From: Gnetum montanum
Lineage: Eukaryota; Streptophyta; Gnetopsida; Gnetales; Gnetaceae
Assembly: GCA_015680685.1 (NCBI GenBank)
Contig: MNCI01004678.1
Coordinates: 179,851 to 243,850, forward strand
Reading direction: 5' to 3'
Length of the DNA: 64,000 nucleotides
Position numbers and translations under genes: made by a program. Under the pieces are notes generated by a model. The model was not told the DNA's origin. It did not search any database and worked only from the letters and a program-made list of their open reading frames with translations. Position 1 is the first letter of the stretch, and every line of letters starts with the position of its first letter. Shown here in pieces: positions 10,324 to 23,400 of this stretch.

Positions 10324-13300
10324 TGTTGGTAACTGTTTGGGATTAGACTGTAAACATTGGGTGTCTCTGAGCTCTTGATTAGGATCACAAGAAACGAAGG
10401 TCTTCTTCAAATAGGGTTTAGGTGCTTGTTACTCTCTAGCAACACCAAGGCCTAGATACCTCAAAATAGACCCAGTGATTATGAAAAGAACTAAACGTGA
10501 GTATGTGTTTGTTGTTGTGAATGTTGAAATGGTTGGATTATGTATGAATCTGTAATTGGCTATCATAACGAAATTCAGCTAACTTTGTCAAATACTGTGA
10601 GTTGTTGAAGGTTCCTATTTTGTTAAGTCACTTAGTCTATATAGTCCCTATAGTACACTACTTGTAACAAATGAAATTTCATAAAAATGTTCAAGCACAA
10701 TTTTGCTAATCTACTTCTAGAGAAAAATCCACAAGAAAACTAGAAATAAAGCGAAATTCAATGAATTTTAGAAAGAGAAAAGAAAAGAAAGTATATTTGT
10801 GTGGAATCCCAAACATCTAAGTTAAATTCAAATGAGAAAATACTTCACAATAAAGCTATTCTAATTCAATCTAACTATGAATTTTCCAAACCCTTTGAGC
10901 TTAACAAGCAATTTCATAAAAGAAAATCTTATTACACTACCAAAAATGTTGCATAAATGACAAAGTACAAGCTTCTATTTTGACTAGTTAATATTTTTCA
11001 AGAATTGCATTCAACAGAGCCTTCAAAAAATTTAACAATTTCAGGATTGAAATACCAAGGTAATACACTTTAAAGATAAAGAAGCTATTTTAGTCATCTC
11101 AATGACTTTCTAAATTCCCTATGCTCAAAATAGGCAATTTCGTTAAGATATTACTATTAAATTTCTCTAGAGGCTTTTCAACAACATAAGCTCTTTTATG
11201 GAAAACCTTAATAGAAGTCTAATATTACACAAAACTTGAGCTATAAAGACAGCCTAGAAAAATCCCAAAATTAAATGCCAAGCATGATCCTATCTAAACT
11301 ATTAGCTAAGTAACTAAAATAAAACTGGAAAAAATGAACTCACAGGATTAAAACAAAGTAGTTGAATTTATGTCTTTAGCAAGCCATGCTTTACAAGAAA
11401 TCTTCAATATTCTTCAAAGTTGCTTATACCAAATCCACCTCCCCCCCACCACATCCTCCTTTTTTCCTCCCCTTAAAGGCCCTTTTATAGTGACCTTAGG
11501 ATGGTTACAATAATCATGAGAAATTAAGGGTGTTACAAATATCTAGGGGATTAATTTATAACCACCCTAGAAGTTATAACTTCCATAGGAAGTTATTAGA
11601 AATTTGAGCTATGGTTGCTAAGTTTTTTCTAGGTAACAAATATCATGGAGATTATCATAGGAAGTTACAAAAATGAGAGAAATACATGCCATAGTTACCA
11701 AGTGTCCAATTGGTTAATTATGTAATAAACTCTTATTTTCTTTTAAATGGTAACCTTCCTCTTTTTCTTTAAATATACATACAGATTATCATTTAAAATT
11801 AAATTATAATTTTATGCTAGTTTTAATATGTAATATAAGAATGAAGGTTTTTGTTTTTCTGCACATGCTTCTTTTCTATCTTTATCTCTGGTGGCATGTA
11901 ACCAATGTAGAAATGATGTCAATGTGATGAACAAGCATGTGTTTAGGGCATAGCCTTATTCAAAATACATGACATGTTAATGCATTTTCTATAGATTGCA
12001 AGGCTGCTAAGAAATTCTTCAAGCTCCACCTATTGCCTCTTTCCTCTCTAGCAACTAGTGATGCTTCCAGATCTTTCACTGCTAGAGGCTTGTAATAGCA
12101 TTTTTAGTCATCATGATCTCTTGCGTTAGTGCCACCTCTGTCATTGTTGTTGGTATTGGGACTGGGAATGTTAATTTTTCTTGCTTGATCCCTCCAAATC
12201 ATTTTATTGGATTTGTAGTTGGCCCTCCTTAGGCTGGATTAAATTGCCATTGAGTTGTGATTTTGCTATTTTGCATTCTGGTCTTGCCCCAGCCCTATTG
12301 CTAATGCTACCACACACTAGGGTTGTTTGTTCTCGCTTGGAAATTGTAGTTGCCATTGTTGAATCCTCTATGCATATGTAAGTGAGAAATTTGAAGGTCG
12401 TAAGTGTCAGAGAGAAACATGTAGGGAAGAGCTACAATGTGGTGTAAGTGGTGAAAATTTGCAATTTATTGTTACTATTTAAGTAGATGCTACAAAAAGC
12501 AAAAGGTCCAAGTAGAGTAGACCATGTATAGAAATCCCTCAACTATGATCACACGTCTTAATGTTAATTCTCTACCCCTATTACTATTGGATGCCTTGTT
12601 TACCTTCATAACCACCACATCTCATTAGAATATGATCTGAATATATTCTATGTCTTCATACACATGTAGGAACTCATTTCTTCATGGAATTCATCTTAGG
12701 TAGCAAGGAAATCTACCAAAAAGTGCAATGGAGGAAACAAGAATGGTGAGCCTAGTATACTCAGCAATGGAAATGTAGGAGGCTATGTTAATCATTTCTG
12801 TTCTTGTTTGGGGTAAGAATTTTTATTTGATGACTATTCATTAACTTTCAATTTTCATTGTTGCCCTAGTAACTTAGAATATGATTCCTTAAATAACAAC
12901 AAACCCTCGTTATTTACTTGTTTACTTATTTTTCCACTTTCTAGAGTAGCGATTCGATAGTTCATTATAGAGAATATCTTGTGGTACCATTTCAATGCAC
13001 TTCTTAAACTTTAAATAATCAAATCCTTGATATCCTAGTCATGTGTTTTTATCTAAAATGCACATTTTCAAATTAAATGTGTCCACCAAAACTTAAACAT
13101 ATTGGCCTTGTATCAAGCTTGTCTTGAATGATAGATTTAACCTCATGCAAAGAGAAGGTTGATTACTTGTATCTATTAGAACTCTAAAATTCAAAAATAT
13201 AGAAAATTGAAAAATTAATCCATCTCATGCGTCCAATTAAAATTCCATGTGAGTAAATAATAGTCACATTAGAAAGAGCAATAGTAAATAGATTATTTGC

Positions 13301-13424
13301 CTAAAACTTAAATAGGCAAGGTTGATCATAGTCTTCAAGTGCATATCCTTATATTTTATAAGGAACTTGTCATATCTGTTGATTTCATATTCTTGCTCCA
13401 TAAAATGGCTAAAATGTGGCAACA
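10324..13424 (-). repeat. 3' LTR of element B
   Basis: 3101 bp with TG...CA ends (plus strand TGTTGGTAACTG at left, GGCAACA at right). It aligns along its whole length with 20474-23580 with scattered substitutions and small indels. A minus-strand TATAAAAGG box lies at 11481-11489. The short plus-strand frames inside, for example 12181-12381, show no domain. Confidence 0.92.
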
Positions 13425-13440
13425 TTTCATTTCCCCTCAT
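13425..13440 (-). other. Polypurine tract of element B
   Basis: The minus strand reads ATGAGGGGAAATGAAA immediately before the TG of the 3' LTR, the position where plus-strand DNA synthesis is primed. Confidence 0.85.
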
Positions 13441-13507
13441 TAAATTATTTTGAGACTTATGATGTTTAAGATTATTTACCAACTAAATCACCACCAAAAT
13501 AAGACTT

Positions 13508-14151
13508 TATTGAACATTTCTACAAAAATCACAAATCTTTTTCGAGGAAAACTTTCACCAAACTTAAGATTTGATGAAATAAAAACCTTATTCCTAATAA
13601 AACTTAGGAAAATATGTGAACACAATCTCATAAAAACTATTTTTTGGTGGAAAAATAATATTTAAGGTAACCCTTTTAGGTATTCTCATATTATAAATCC
13701 TTTCATGTGTAATCTCAGTAGTGATGAATGTCCTTGTTTCCTATTTTTGCCTTGTTGAAGTTTCAACTTGGTCTGCTTCATCCTTGTCTTCAATAGTTGT
13801 CTTTGTCTCTTTCTCATTTGACTCTTTAGTTATTAATTTTTGAGGTTCTTCCCAACCAATTGCTTCTATTTCTTGGGACATGAAAGCCTTTCCCCAGAAA
13901 TCATCTTGATCGGACCCTCCTTGACATTCAACTTCTGTTGTGCATTGATGAAAACTACCCTAAACATTGGAATGTATTGAACAACCACCAATGAGGAAAC
14001 TAAACTCATTGGAAAGCCAAAGTAAGAAAAGGCTTCTACTAGATGCACCACAGGCGATTACCTTACAATAAGCTCTCATGACATGCTCTGGGTAGCATCC
14101 CGTAACATATGAAATAAAAGGCCTTCTTGTTGCCATCTCTCCAAGAACCAT
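13508..14151 (-). pseudogene. Extra ORF between integrase and 3' LTR (element B)
   Basis: From the minus-strand ATG at 14151 the frame reads MVLGEMATRRPFISYVTGCY and PEHVMRAYCK..., passes a TAG where element F has Trp (SIHSNV-stop-GSFH), continues through a Glu/Lys/Thr-rich segment and a second TAG, and frays near 13540. Element F carries the same ORF at 54394-55020. About 210 codons, with a Cys/Tyr-rich N-terminal part, an acidic-basic middle and a basic C-terminal part; no signal peptide or clear membrane segment. I do not recognise the family. Its position matches the additional or env-like ORFs of Athila/Tat elements. Confidence 0.7.
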
Positions 14152-14754
14152 TTTTCTACCTCACACTTAAACACTTTACTTATTTTTCTCACTTAAGCGT
14201 TGAATTGAGAAATGATGTATTCCTAAGAAATTCACATCTCTTTATATAGTATAAGGTAAATTTGAAATTCCCACCAATTCTAATAACCAACTTTCCCACT
14301 TAGCCAAAACTTGTTTAATTTCTATCATCATATGATTGGCTAATTCAAATTCCACTATTTGGTTGTTAAAATTAATTTACCACTAAGCAGTTATCTAAAC
14401 CACTACTCCCACTTACACACATCACATGTAATGATTCCTTTGAGATAATATAAGCTTCATATTTAAACTAACACTTTAAATTTAGTTTCTAAACTAATAC
14501 TCTAATGTATACATATTTTATTATACCATATATACTTGCCTAAAAAATATGTATAGGATATACATACACATATTATGGTTAGATATTATAGAATTATGTA
14601 TATATATTATTTTTATATACATTATAACTAAGTATATGTATATTTAAAACTTACATAATAAAATTTGTTACTTACTACTAGGTATATTTAATATTATTAT
14701 AGTTATATACATGTATATATTATTATATACTTGTATTAATTAGTATATATAAAT
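14152..14754 (-). other. AT-rich spacer between integrase and the extra ORF (element B)
   Basis: Dense TATATA/ATTATA words without coding potential, matching in position the AT-rich spacer 53795-54110 of element F. Retention in both suggests a structural part of the element. Confidence 0.6.
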
Positions 14755-15780
14755 TTAAGTCATGGGCAGTTGCCCAAAATAATGTTTTATATGTAAAACA
14801 TTATAGTTAGATTGCAATTCCATTCCACTTAAGGTGGATAACTTGTATGTATCTTCCAATAATTGCTTCTTGATTTGAAATGGACCAATTAATACTGTCA
14901 AAAATTTATTTGAATTTTTCATATTCCATAATAATACCATATCACCAATTTTGAAAGTCCCTTTCAAAGCCCTTCTATCAAACCATCTTTTGACTTGAGA
15001 AGTGTTCTTCAATAAATTATCCTTAGCTTGATCCAGTTCGGCTTCTCTTTTGATGACAAGATCATGAAACTTCTATATTTATCAATTTTCTCACTATATT
15101 TCTGCACAAAATTGAAGGTTGAGCTTATAATCTTATTTGTAATTTTGGCAAGAAAACCATAAACCAAGCTATAAGTTGACATTCCAATAGCTTTCTTAAA
15201 TCTAATACAGTCGGTCCATAATGCAAATTGTAAGTAATTGATCCAATTTCATGGATTTCCATCCATCAAATTTTCAATGTATGAAATAAGCTTTTTATTT
15301 GTTGATTTATCTAAGCCATTCCCTTGAGGATAATAATTTGAAGAAGAAAATAGAAAGATGAACTTTTTCAATGCCCATGTTGTAAATTCTTTAGATTGAA
15401 AAGCAAGTCCATTATCAAATACCAACACTTTAGGTAGGCCAAATCGACTTAGAATTTGATTTTCTAAAAACTTAATTATGTCTAATGCTAAGCTTTTCCT
15501 TAGACCTTTTTCTTTAGACCACTTAGTGAAGTAATTAGTGGCTATAAGAATAAACTTATGTCTAACTCTTGAAGGTTTAATTATACCAATAAAATTTAAG
15601 CCCCTTTGAAGAAATGGTCTATCCACAATTATTGGTTTTAGGCCATCTCTAGCCTTTTTGAATTTTGATCCATGAACTTGACATTTGTAACATCTTTGAA
15701 TCCTTAAACTAATATCTTGATACATACTAGGCCAATAAAAACCATAACAGAGTACAGGTTTCATAGTAGACTTAGGGGAC
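14755..15780 (-). pseudogene. Integrase of element B
   Basis: The minus-strand frame contains GFYWPSMYQDISLRIQRCYK then CQVHG (zinc-binding HHCC region, C-x2-C retained), and the catalytic core with ATNYFTKW, where the first catalytic Asp is now Asn, FDNGLAFQSKEF with the second Asp kept, and YYPQGNGLDKSTNKKLISYI. A further piece, 15012-14755, carries the C-terminal domain (VKRWFDRRALKGTFKIGDMV-type GDMVLLW motif). The enzyme would insert the cDNA in the nucleus. Stops between 15249 and 15012 separate the pieces. It corresponds closely to 52497-53690 of element F. Confidence 0.88.
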
Positions 15781-17560
15781 TCATAAAAAAAATTAGAATG
15801 ATCATGGAACTATTCTAAAATGGAATTGATATGATCATTATGAACAAATCCTAACAAAATGCCTCTAAAATCCTTTCTATATAAGATTCCATATTTAACT
15901 ATGAATTTATTTACTTTTTTGATGAAAGCTCTCTTCTAAGTTGTAGTTAAATTATTTGAAACCTTTCTTGTATTAAGGAATTCAAGAATTTCATCATACT
16001 AGTTCCCCTCATGAGTCTTTAGCACACATACTTCATTTTTTCTAGCCATTAACTTGGCTTATCCCATTCCTTTGATAATTTTGCATATTTCCAATGAAAA
16101 CATGAAACCTTAAAGCTTTATAAGCCAATTTCCTCTTTTTAATCCAATCTCATTTTGAGCCAAGAATTGTTTGACCATAGGTTCTATGAGCATAATATGA
16201 ACCAATGAGCTTTCCAATTAATATTTGAAATGTTGAAGTCCTTTAATGACTGTGAATGCATATTTTTCTACGTCAGAATAATTTAATTTTGAACCTTTTT
16301 AGTGATACTCAAAAAACCCAATCGGTTCATCTTGACTGTTGTCTCTTTGACTTAAAATGATAGTAATCGAATCATTTAAAGAAAAAGCATATAATCAAAA
16401 GTCTTCCTTTAATTTTGGTTTTACCAAGGAGCTTCTTGAATAGCCCTTTTGATTTCTATTAAATCTTTCTCTGACTCTAGTGTTTTCCTTACTACGATAT
16501 CTTTCTTGAGCATATGCATAAAAGGTTTAGTAATTGTAGTGAATCCTAGGATAAATTTCTTAACGAAATTTATCTTTCCAAAGAAATATCTAAGAAACCT
16601 TTTAGTTGTAGGATGCTTGATATTCTGTATTGCTTGAATTCAGGAGTTATCTATAGCAATTCCTTCTTAACAAATCACATGGCCTCGTAGACTTCCAGAT
16701 TTAACCTCAAAGATATGTTTCCTAGGATTTAATGAAATTCCATACTCATGACATCTATCAAAAATTTGTTGAAGATGACCAATGTGATCTTTCTTCCTTT
16801 TTGAAAAGATGGTAATATCATCCAAATAAGCCACAATGAAGTCACCTATAAACCTTTAAAAGATAAATCCATTACTCTTTGAAAAGTAGCTTTAGCATTT
16901 GATAATCAAAATGACATTCTTTGGTAACTGAAAGTTCCCCACTTAGTGATAAAAGTTGTTTTATAGTTGTTACCATTATCTACCATAATTTGATTATAAC
17001 CTAAAAAACCATTTAGGAAAGAATATACTTGACAACCTGATACTTTAATCAACATTTCATTAATTCTAGGAAGTGGGTATTTATCTTTTTTATAGGCTTC
17101 ATTCAAATTTTTGAAATCTACACAATACTTGATATTGCCATTCTTCTTTCTTACTGAAACAAGGTTAGCAAGCCATGTCAAATATTAGACTAGGTATATA
17201 ATTTAGGCTTGCAATAACTTCTTGATCTCAACTTCGATAACTAGCTTAAATGATGATTAAATTTCCTTTGTTTTTGTTTATCAAAGGAATTTTATGTGTC
17301 ATCACATCTGGTCTAAAAGCTTTAAGATCATCATAAGACCAAGAAAATTTTTTCAAATTATTTTTCATGAGTAATAATAAATTTTTCTTGAAGATGAAAT
17401 GCTTTTCCTTCATGGCATTTAACATTTTTGGTATCTCAATAGATCTAAGATTTACTACTTCAAAATCTTGATCATCTAGATTTTGTATATCTTTTCTAGT
17501 AAGAAAATTTTTGCTAAACTCATGCTCATAATCAATCACTTTTTTAGGAATGGAATTTAT
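15781..17560 (-). pseudogene. Reverse transcriptase and RNase H of element B
   Basis: From about 17540 the frame gives FSWSYDDLKAFRPDVMTHKI, then WLANLVSVRKKNGNIKYCVD with FKNLNEAYKKDKYPLPRINE (RT palm), FLGYNQIM and KTTFITKWGTFSYQRMSF. The polymerase motif YLDD is still legible at 16817-16831 in a shifted frame. RNase H follows with QRDNSQDEPIGFFEYH and NYSDVEKYAFTVIKGLQHFK, ending near 15950. The order RT-RNase H-IN is that of Ty3/gypsy. Several frameshifts and stops inactivate it. Confidence 0.85.
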
Positions 17561-18283
17561 CTTAAACCTTGACGTTGTTTCAGGTATGCTCTGACTTTTG
17601 GATTCTTTTTAATTCCTTAAGAACCTAAGTAATTCATCATCATCTTCAAATACTACACCTTCTTGTTTCAGGTATTGATGGCTAATGTTCATTCTTAATC
17701 ACTACACCTTCATAACTTTCTATCCTTTTCACATCTAATGATGAAGCTACTTTTGCTAAGTCATTTGCTATATAATTATCCTTTCTACCTATATTTTCTA
17801 TTTGGTAATGATGAAATTGATCTAACATTTTGCAGATAAGTTGTTTATAAGGTCACAAGAATGAGCTTTTTAATACACAATTACCTTTAATCTATTCACA
17901 AACTAATCTTGAGTATCCTTTTATGGTGATTACCTTGATTACTTTTTCTAATGCTATTTTAATTTCAATACTCAAAGCTCATATTTGGCCTTGTTATTAG
18001 TACAAAGGAAAGATAGATGAACTACTTTCAATATTTTTTGGGGAATCATCTTTTACTAGAACTATTCCAACTCCTACACCACTCAAGCTAAAAGACTCAT
18101 CAAACTATAATTTCCATTTTCTCTTATTTTGAGATTCCTCTTTTTCCAAGTTATAAACTTCTCGAATTATGCAGATTTTTTATTCAAAAGTTCTTATTTC
18201 AATGACTTTATTCTTCCCATTCAAGGTAATGTTTTCATCATCAAAGGCTCACTATATATGTATATTTGATTTGGCTCCCCTTT
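17561..18283 (-). pseudogene. Decayed protease-RT linker and RNase-H-like stretch (element B)
   Basis: Minus-strand frames are short and broken between the protease and RT. Fragments such as repeated Asp/Glu- and Lys-rich pieces are visible but no catalytic motif. Treated as the N-terminal pol linker. Confidence 0.4.
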
Positions 18284-18600
18284 TTAAGGTAGACACATAT
18301 GTAAGTAATCTGTTGATACATAACAAGAGAAATTCTTACTCCAACTTCGACTCAAAAAAATACTATGTGAATCCAAGATATCTATTATTTGAATAGTTAC
18401 TCTACTTTTTATATGTGGTTCAAAAGCAATTTTCAATAAAACATTGGGTATTTGATCCACAGTCTTCTCTCTACTTTTATCCATTTGAGCAATCTTTTTA
18501 TTGGATTTTTCAGGAGTCAAACCAAGTTTTTTGCATATAGAAAATGACATAATAGTAGATGTTGCTCTAGAATTAACCAATCAATTGTGAAGATATTTAT
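18284..18600 (-). pseudogene. Aspartic protease of element B, active site lost
   Basis: The family pattern L-V-D-S-G-A-T-x-x is present as LVNSRATSTIMSFSICKKLG (minus strand, catalytic codons near 18561-18577): the catalytic Asp is Asn and the following Gly is Arg, both explained by single G-to-A changes. Downstream residues IQIIDILDSHSIFLSRSWSK occupy the place of the ILG flap-end motif. It would have processed Gag-Pol; in this copy it cannot be active. Confidence 0.72.
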
Positions 18601-20368
18601 CCCTTAATTTCATTATCAAAAGAAAAGGAGGAGCTTCTTTATCAAGAGTACAATCATATCTGGTTTTTGTTGTCTTATCAATGTTAGACAGATAACTTAA
18701 CTCTGACTCTCTAACTCTCCTCTTACCTTTAATAAACTCTAAAGCCTTTCTTTATTGATCTCCTATTTGTAACAATTGATATATGTTGATGTTGGCCTTG
18801 ACATGTTTAAGATCCTCAACTATATCATATTATCCATCTCCATAAAATCCTGGTTTCTTCATCCATTTATTAAGAGTTTGATTTTGAGTAATTTGCTCTA
18901 CTTGATTTTATTTATTCTTATCTTTCTTCTTTCTACTTAATTCAAAACTTTTTCTCTTAGTAGATGGATTAGAATTGAGGTTTGAAGGCTTGGAAGTAGT
19001 TAATCATTCTTTTGATTGCAAATTATATCAATTTTCTTCATTGTTATTACACTCTTGATCCAATGATATATCCTCTTCAGAACTTAATAAAGAAGAGGTA
19101 TCACTAGATCCATTATTAAATGATTTTATTGCATAATGAACATTAGATAAATCATTATCAAATTCAATATCAAGGAAGTTAGACATAGCAAGATCATCTT
19201 ATACTAACTTAGTATTTTGATGCTTATATTTTGTATTTTTCTATTCTTCCTTGATTTTAACGTTTGCCAAAGCTTTTTCTAATTTCACTACTTTGTTGGA
19301 CAAGTATCTCATTAATTATCCCTTTTTAGATTGTTTTCTTTTAGACTCTTGATCTTTTTTAATATGAAATGTCCCTGGTAATTCTTTAAGTTGAGTAAAA
19401 TTTTGTACAAGAATCATCATCTTCTCTTCTCTTTTTTGAGTTGTGATAATTTCATCATTTTTAAAGTTCAACTATTTTTATAATTGTATAGCTTTAATAA
19501 AGTAATAATTTAGTATTAACAAGTTTGGAGTTCTTCTTAACCAGATTGAAATGTTGGGATTTATAACCTTAAGATAAGTATCTTTAACCATTTCATCTAA
19601 TGGTCTATATTTTCTTTGAAAGAGTCCACAAATTTGTTGAAACTTAATGTTGAAATTTCTAATTGACTCTATAACTCTGTACTTATCTTGTACTAATCCA
19701 TGGTATAGTTGTTATTGATCCAATTAATTGCCAAATTGGGATAAGAAAATATTTTTCATATCATCCCAACTTGTGATACTGTTACTTGGCAAGTTTGAAT
19801 ATCAAATTTGAGCCATAGCCTTTAAATTTGCTACAAACAACCTATAAGCTTGTTCTTGATGTTGAACATTTACATGAGCTAAAGCTAACTCAAATAAGCG
19901 AATGTATTCTATAGCTAAGTAAGCTTTTCTAGGAATAAAATACTTAGGTAAATATTTGTAAACTGCCTTAGGAATATTGTTGTAGTTTTGAAATCCTAAT
20001 GGTATAACTCTTTGCCAAAGATTTTCTATCCTATTAGAATTCCTTTTGATTATTGAACTCTTATCTTTCTTTGACTTGCTCTTATAGACTAATAAACTAG
20101 ATATAAGAGGTAATCTTCTTATCCTTCTGGTTTTTACTCCACTACTTGTCACAAGCTCAAAAACCTTCTTTTGTTCTTCTTTTGATGAGTAATTAGTCTT
20201 ATAATCAAAAATTTCTTTAGAACCTTTGAAATCTTCTAAACTAAAAATTTCTTTGATCATTAACTTAAAATAATAGCTACTTTTCTTTCTTGCCCTCCTA
20301 GCACCAAAAATAATTATTGGTGTGCTAGAACTATCGATCTCTTTAAATGGAATGAACTTAGATAACAA
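18601..20368 (-). pseudogene. gag: gag of element B
   Basis: An open frame 20368-19802 (188 codons, MLSKFIPFKEIDSSSTPIII...) is rich in Lys, Ser and Arg and ends in the capsid motif HQEQAYRLFVANLKAMAQI. After a stop the frame continues as LPSNSITSWDDMKNIFLSQF near 19740, the classic gag signature W-D-x-M/L-x-x-x-F-L-x-Q-F. Lys/Glu-rich and Asn/Ser-rich text follows to the protease. No clear CCHC zinc knuckle is legible. The N-terminal 188 codons form one of the longest intact frames in the window. Confidence 0.78.
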
Positions 20369-20470
20369 ACTTTCCTGCCGTCCTTCTATTGCTAAAAGAA
20401 CTATTGGTGTGATAGGACTATCAGGCTTATGAACTTAGATGACAAATTTTCCTCCTTCTAGCACCAAAAG
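20296..20470 (-). repeat. Tandem duplication of the gag-start/primer-site region (element B)
   Basis: Two adjacent units of roughly 90 bp share CTAGCACCAAAA, ATTGGTGTGCTAGAACTATC, GAACTTAGATAACAAA and TTTTCCTCC. The duplicated unit includes a copy of the sequence that serves as candidate primer site, so this copy carries partial primer-site repeats at 20296 and about 20391. Confidence 0.7.
20449..20466 (-). other. Candidate primer-binding site of element B
   Basis: The minus strand reads TGGTGCTAGAAGGAGGAA seven bases inside the 5' LTR. It begins with TGG, complementary to a tRNA CCA end, and is in the right place. I cannot assign the tRNA species from memory with confidence. Confidence 0.55.
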
Positions 20471-20473
20471 AAC

Positions 20474-23400
20474 AGTTGGAGATCGTTTGGGACCATACCA
20501 CCAATGTTGGATGCCTCCGATCTCATGACCAAGGTCATGGGAAAGGGTTTAGGTGCTTATTGGTCTCTTGCAACACCAATGACTAGATACCTCCAAATAG
20601 ACTTAGTGGTTATGAAAAGAACTAAATGTAAGTATGTGTTTGCTATTGTAAATGTTGAAATGATTAGGTTGCATATGAATCTATAATTGGCTAACATAAA
20701 GAAGTTCAGCTAACTTTGTCAAATACTGTGAGTTGTTGAAGATTCCTATTTTTTCAAGTTGCTTAGTTTATATAGTTCATATAGTATAATACTTGTAACA
20801 AATAAAATTTCATAAAAACATTTAAGCACAATTCTGCCAATCTACTCCTAATTTTTCCCAAAAAGAAAATTCCACAAGAAAACTAGAAATAGAGTGAGAT
20901 TCAATGGATTTTAGAAAGAGAAAAGAAAATAAAGTAGATTCATGTGGAATCCCAAACATTTAAGAAAGATAAACTGAAATTAGAAAACACTTCACAATAA
21001 AGCTATTCCAATTCAATCTAACTACAAATTGTTCAAATCCTTTGAGCTCAACAAACAATTTCATAAAAGACAATCTTATTACATAACCAAAAATGCTACG
21101 TAAATGACAATGTAAGAGCTTCTATTTTGACTAGTTAATATTTGTCAAGAATTGCATTCAACAAATCCTTAAAAAAATTTGACAATTTAGGATTGAAATA
21201 CCAAGGAAATACACTTAAAGATAAGGAAGCTATTTCAGTCATCTCAATGAATCAAAGACTTTCTAGATTTCCTATGCTCAAAATAGGAAATTTTGTGAAG
21301 ACATTACTATGAAATTACTTTAGAGGCTTTTCAAAAACATAAGATCTTTTATGGAAAACCTTAATAGAAGTCTAATATTACACAAAAAGTGAGCTATAAA
21401 GACAACTTAGAAAAATCCCAAAATTAAATGCCAAGCGTGATACTATCTAAACTATTAGCTAAGTAACTAAAATAAAATTAGAAGAAATAAAGTAGCTAAA
21501 TTGATGTCTTTAGCAAGCCATGCTTTACAAGAAATCTTCAATATTCTTCAAATTTGCTTCTACCAAATCTTACCCAATCCTCTTTTTTCCCTCCTCTTGA
21601 AGGCCCTTTTATAGTGACCTCAAGATAGTTACAATAATCATGAGAAATTAAGGGTCTTAAAAATATCTAGGGGATTAATTTATAACCATCTTAGAATTTA
21701 TTACTTCCATAGGAAGTTATTAGAAATTTGAGCTATGGTTTCCAAGTATTTTCTTGGTAACAAATATCATGGAGATTATCATAGGAAGTTACAAAAATGA
21801 GAGAAATACATGTCATAGTTGGCAAGTGTCCAATTGGATAATTATTTAATAAACTCCTATTTTCTTTTAAATGGTAATGTTCCCTTTATTCTTTAAATAC
21901 ACATGCATATCATTTAAACTTAAATTATAATTTTATGTTCATTTTAATGTGTGTGTGTATATATATATAAACATAAAATCACGATCAATATAGGAATGAA
22001 GGTTTTTGTTATTTTGCACATGCTTCTTCACCATCTTTATCTCCATGGGCACATAACCAATGCAAAAATAGTATCAACCTAATGAATAGGCATGTGTTTA
22101 TGGCATAGACTTATTTGGAATCCATGGCACATTAATGTATTTTTTGTTGATCACAGGGCTCTAAGAAATTCTTTAGGTTCCACCTATTACCTATTTCCTC
22201 TCTAGCAACTATCTATGTTTCCAAATCTTTCATTACAGGAGGCTCGTAACCGCATTTTTTGCTATCATGATCTCCTACGTCAGTGTTGCCTCTATTGTTA
22301 CCATCGGTATTATGACTAGGATTGTTAATTTTTCTTACTTAATCCCTTCAAATCATTTTATTGGGTTTGTACTTGACCCTCTTTAAGCTAGATTAGATCA
22401 CCATTAAGTTGTGATTTTTCTATTTTGCATTCTAGCCTTGCCCCAGCCTTATTGCTAACACTATTATGTACTAGGGTTTTCATTCCTACTTGGAAATTAC
22501 AATTTCCATTGTTGAATCCTCTACACGTAGGTATGTGAGAAATTTGATGGTCATGAGTGTTAAAGAGAAACATGCAGGGAAGAGCTACAATGTGGTGTAA
22601 CTGGTAAAAATTTGCAATTTGTTATTGTTGTTTGAGCTGATGTTGTAGACAACAAAAGGTCCAAGTAGAGTAGACCACATACAAAAATCCCTCAACTAGG
22701 GTGACACATCTTAACATTAATTCTTTGTCCTTGTTACTACTGGATTCCTTGTTTACCTTCATAGCTACCACATCTCATTAGAATATGACTTGGATATATT
22801 TTATGTCTTCATACACATGCAGGAACTCATTTCTTCATGAACTTCATCTCAAGTAGCAAGGAAATCCACCCAACAGTGTAATGGAGGAAGTGAGAATGGT
22901 GAGCTTGGTGTACTTGGAAATGGAAACATAGGAGGATTTGTTAATCGTTTCTGTTCTTGTTTGGGACAAGAATTTTTATTTAATGACTATTCGTTAACTT
23001 TCGATTTTCATTGCTACCCCTGTAACTTAGAATATGATTCCTTGAAAAATAGCAGACCCTCATTATTTCCTTGTTTAATTATTTTTCCACTTTCTAGAGC
23101 AGCAATCCAACAATTCATTATAGAGAATATCTTATGGTACCATTCCAATGCACTTCTTAAACTTTAAACTGCCATATCCTTGATATCCTAGCCATGTGTT
23201 CTTATCTAAAATGCACATGTTCGAATTGAATGTTTCCACCAGAACTTAAACATATTGGCCTTGTATTAGGCTTGTCTTGAATGATAGATTTAACTTCATG
23301 CAAAGGGAAGGTTGATTTCCTATCGTATCTATTAGAACTCAAAAATTCAAAGAAATAGAAAATTGGAAAAGTAATCCATCTCATGCTTCCAATTAAAATT

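Noticed and set aside
12181-12381. Short ORFs within the B LTRs as genes
   Set aside because: The corresponding frames in the other LTR are broken or different, and no domain is visible.
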